The notes below the pieces were generated by a model. It saw only the letters and a list, made by a program, of their open reading frames with translations, searched no databases and was not told where the DNA came from. A program made the position numbers and the translations under genes. Positions 62,040 to 64,000 of a stretch of 64,000 nucleotides of DNA are shown one piece after another. The DNA is from Listeria welshimeri serovar 6b str. SLCC5334 (lineage in GTDB: Bacteria; Bacillota; Bacilli; Lactobacillales; Listeriaceae): NCBI RefSeq assembly GCF_000060285.1, contig NC_008555.1, forward strand, positions 1,116,001 through 1,180,000. Reading direction: 5' to 3'. Every line of letters begins with the position of its first letter. The stretch's first letter is position 1.

Positions 62040-63053
62040 ATGTTACAACTCGCAAAGAAGCATTTGGTGACAATTGGTCTTGGAATTACAATTACATTAT
62101 GTGCCTTACCAATCCACTCCCAAGCTGCTGGTCTAGAGGACGGCCTGACTTCCAAGCAAGAGAAGTTTATTAATGAGATTGCGCCGCATGCTCAAAAAGT
62201 GCAAAAAGAACATGGTATTTTAGCAAGTATTACAATTTCGCAAGCAATATTAGAATCCAATTGGGGAAATAGTAAGCTAGCAAAAGAGGGCAAAAACTTA
62301 TTTGGTATTAAAGGTTCCTATAAAGGAAATACAATTAAGTTGCCAACTAAAGAACATAATGGGATTGTTTGGGTTGGAACGGACGCTGAATTTAGAGCGT
62401 ATCCAGGCTGGTATGAATCATTGAATGACCATGCGCTTTTATTTGTTAAAGGCCCATCATGGAATCCTAGTTTATATGCAGGATTAATCAAAGAATATAA
62501 CTATGAAAATGCAGCCATTGCACTAGGGAAAACTGGTTATTCATCTGACCCAGAGTATGCAGCGAAATTAATCGAACTAATAAAAAAAGCAAATTTAGAT
62601 AAATATGATACTGTTTATAGTGAACGGATATCAGAAAAAGCAATCAAGGCAGCCGGAGAAGTGGCACCAAAAGACAATTGCTTTATTTGGTCCGCACCTA
62701 GTGGAACAAAAGGTGCAAAAACGATTGAAAGTACTTCGAAATATTTTGGACGTCAAGTGGCTATTAATCAAGAAGTTAAAGTGACAGACTCTAATATTTC
62801 ATGGTACCACCTTCATCATAATGGAGAACCAATAGGTTGGATTGAAAGTACATCAATAAAAAACTTTTACCAACTAGAAGATTATTCTCCAACGATTGCA
62901 ACTTCCCTAAAAACGGATAATCAAAATCGATTAGTGATTAATATGGATGTTGACATATCTGAACTTCATAAGACCAGAATCACTAAAGTAGAAACTAAAA
63001 ATAAATCCGCGCTCAATGTACCCTTATTAAACATACAATCTGTTGCATGGTAA
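62040..63053 (+). CDS. Secreted GH73 muramidase
   Basis: A 337-residue secreted protein. A Sec signal peptide (KKHLVTIGLGITITLCALPI, ending HSQAA) is followed by a GH73 domain at about 40-190 (ITISQAILESNWGNSKLAKE, NLFGIKG) and a GW/SH3-like module (WYHLHHNGEPIGWIESTSI) at 215-290, with a 45-residue tail. It is a paralog of the gene at 60896. AAAAGGATG lies 15 bases upstream of ATG, a long spacing. Confidence 0.88.
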   Translation: MLQLAKKHLVTIGLGITITLCALPIHSQAAGLEDGLTSKQEKFINEIAPHAQKVQKEHGILASITISQAILESNWGNSKLAKEGKNLFGIKGSYKGNTIKLPTKEHNGIVWVGTDAEFRAYPGWYESLNDHALLFVKGPSWNPSLYAGLIKEYNYENAAIALGKTGYSSDPEYAAKLIELIKKANLDKYDTVYSERISEKAIKAAGEVAPKDNCFIWSAPSGTKGAKTIESTSKYFGRQVAINQEVKVTDSNISWYHLHHNGEPIGWIESTSIKNFYQLEDYSPTIATSLKTDNQNRLVINMDVDISELHKTRITKVETKNKSALNVPLLNIQSVAW

Positions 63054-63063
63054 AATTTAAGTA

Positions 63064-63091
63064 AAAGCTGGGAATTAACTCAGCTTTTTTT
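63064..63091 (+). terminator. Terminator after the second GH73 gene
   Basis: AAAGCTG/CAGCTTT stem with 10-nt loop and T-run. Confidence 0.85.
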
Positions 63092-63120
63092 GCGTTTTCA
63101 AAGGAATTTTAGAAAGAAAC

Positions 63121-63129
63121 TGTTATAAT
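63121..63129 (+). promoter_or_regulatory. Extended -10 promoter of the M42 peptidase gene
   Basis: TGTTATAAT, an extended -10, with no clear -35; 31 bases ahead of the start codon. Confidence 0.55.
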
Positions 63130-63159
63130 GGAAAAGGAGTTTATAAGGAGGTTATTTAT

Positions 63160-64000
63160 ATGGATGAACAATTAAAGATGTTAAAAGCATTAACGGACGC
63201 AAAAGGTATCCCCGGTAATGAGCGAGCAGTTAGAAATGTATTTCGTGAATATATCGAACCGTTAGCTGATAGTTTTGAAACAGATGGCCTAGGTAGCGCG
63301 GTCGCAAAAAAAGTCGGAAATGAAGATGGACCTAAAATCATGATTGCGGGCCATTTAGATGAAGTTGGCTTTATGGTAACTCAAATTGATGATAAAGGTT
63401 TTATTAAATTTCAAACAGTGGGCGGCTGGGTTTCCCAGGTAATGCTTGCACAAAAAGTTACTATTGTAACCCGTTCAGGCGAAGCAATTACAGGTGTTAT
63501 TGGCTCTAAACCACCGCATGTAATGACCGCAGCTGAACGTCAAAAATCTTTTGACATCAAGGATATGTTTATTGATATTGGTGCAGTTGATAAAGCAGAA
63601 GTAGAAAGTTATGGTATTCGTCCTGGTGATATGATTGTGCCAGCATTTGATTTCACTGTGATGAAAAACGAAAAATTCTTACTTGCGAAAGCTTGGGATA
63701 ATCGTATCGGACTCGCTATTGCAATTGAAGTTCTTAAAAATCTACAAAAAGAGCAACATCCGAATATCGTTTATGGTGTTGGAACCGTTCAAGAAGAAGT
63801 AGGATTGCGCGGCGCCAAAACTGCTGCACATTTCGTTCAACCGGATATTGGTTTTGCTGTTGATGTTGGTATCGCGGGAGATACTCCTGGCGTGACGGAC
63901 AAAGAAGCAATGAGCAAAATGGGTGAAGGACCACAAATCGTTATTTATGATGCTTCCATGGTGGCACATGCAGGTCTTCGTGATTTTGTGACAGATGTAG
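63160..64000 (+). CDS. M42-family aminopeptidase, 3' end cut by the window
   Basis: 280 residues are visible of an expected 350-360. A co-catalytic metallopeptidase of the M42 type (often labelled glucanase CelM/FrvX). Metal ligands are visible: [34 protein letters not shown] with the catalytic Glu and metal Glu, and [19 protein letters not shown] precedes the ATG at 63160. It removes N-terminal residues of peptides in the cytoplasm. Confidence 0.92.
   Translation, partial: MDEQLKMLKALTDAKGIPGNERAVRNVFREYIEPLADSFETDGLGSAVAKKVGNEDGPKIMIAGHLDEVGFMVTQIDDKGFIKFQTVGGWVSQVMLAQKVTIVTRSGEAITGVIGSKPPHVMTAAERQKSFDIKDMFIDIGAVDKAEVESYGIRPGDMIVPAFDFTVMKNEKFLLAKAWDNRIGLAIAIEVLKNLQKEQHPNIVYGVGTVQEEVGLRGAKTAAHFVQPDIGFAVDVGIAGDTPGVTDKEAMSKMGEGPQIVIYDASMVAHAGLRDFVTDV

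Noticed and set aside
1-64000. Mobile elements, CRISPR arrays, tRNA or rRNA genes
   Set aside because: No transposase, integrase, repeat-spacer array or tRNA cloverleaf was found on reading; absence is based on inspection only.

Overview
The window looks like a chromosomal segment of a low-GC Gram-positive bacterium, almost certainly a Listeria of the sensu stricto group (L. monocytogenes/L. innocua type). Three things point there: the gene order matches what I know as the Listeria cob-pdu-eut-cbi island, most genes have AGGAGG-type ribosome sites with frequent TTG/GTG starts, and two secreted GH73 muramidases sit next to it. I ran no database search; names come from recognising families and gene order. 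Layout: 1-1181 holds a partial gene, a VOC-fold protein and a precorrin-2 dehydrogenase. 1234-6785 holds pduST and then pduU-pduV-cblS-cobU-cobS-cobC (shell parts, an electron-transfer protein and the lower-ligand/nucleotide-loop steps of B12). 6837-8378 is a control hub: a cobalamin riboswitch on the + strand points into pocR, which lies on the - strand, and pocR diverges from pduA. 8379-25099 is one long, closely packed pdu run (pduABCDEGHKJL, eutJ-like, pduMNOPQ, pduF, ackA, cobD, pduX) for 1,2-propanediol breakdown in a microcompartment. 25100-40446 is the eut region: an Rli55-like riboswitch/ANTAR RNA, eutG, eutVW, then eutA through eutQ. 40487-41846 carries a PocR-like AraC protein without a sensor domain and the probable alpha-ribazole transporter cblT. 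41854-58197 is a third cobalamin riboswitch followed by the anaerobic (early-cobalt) corrin pathway cbiABCDEFGHJ, cobA-hemD, cbiKL, the cobalt importer cbiMNQO, cbiP and an adenosyltransferase. 58203-64000 leaves the island: two small DMT/YdcZ membrane proteins, an Rrf2 regulator with a NAD(P)-binding protein, two GH73 hydrolases and a truncated M42 peptidase. How it works together: CbiMNQO brings in cobalt, CobA/SirC/CbiK and the other Cbi enzymes build the corrin ring, CbiB/CobD add the aminopropanol arm, CobU/CobS/CobC with CblS/CblT complete B12, and three adenosyltransferases (PduO, EutT, the 57631 gene) make coenzyme B12. That cofactor feeds diol dehydratase (PduCDE) and ethanolamine ammonia-lyase (EutBC). 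Aldehydes go to PduP/EutE, PduQ/EutG, PduL/EutD and AckA. Control is layered: PocR for propanediol, EutVW antitermination for ethanolamine, and B12 riboswitches acting through an antisense RNA, through a decoy RNA and directly on cbi. Most of this island is described biology. Points that look less described are a candidate PocR operator repeated at three places, the sensorless PocR paralog next to one of them, paired cre-like/-35 elements at pduS and pocR, likely readthrough from cobC into the antisense RNA, targeting-type helices on EutQ and on the C-terminus of EutE, and an unusual CTG start for a membrane-anchored GH73 enzyme.
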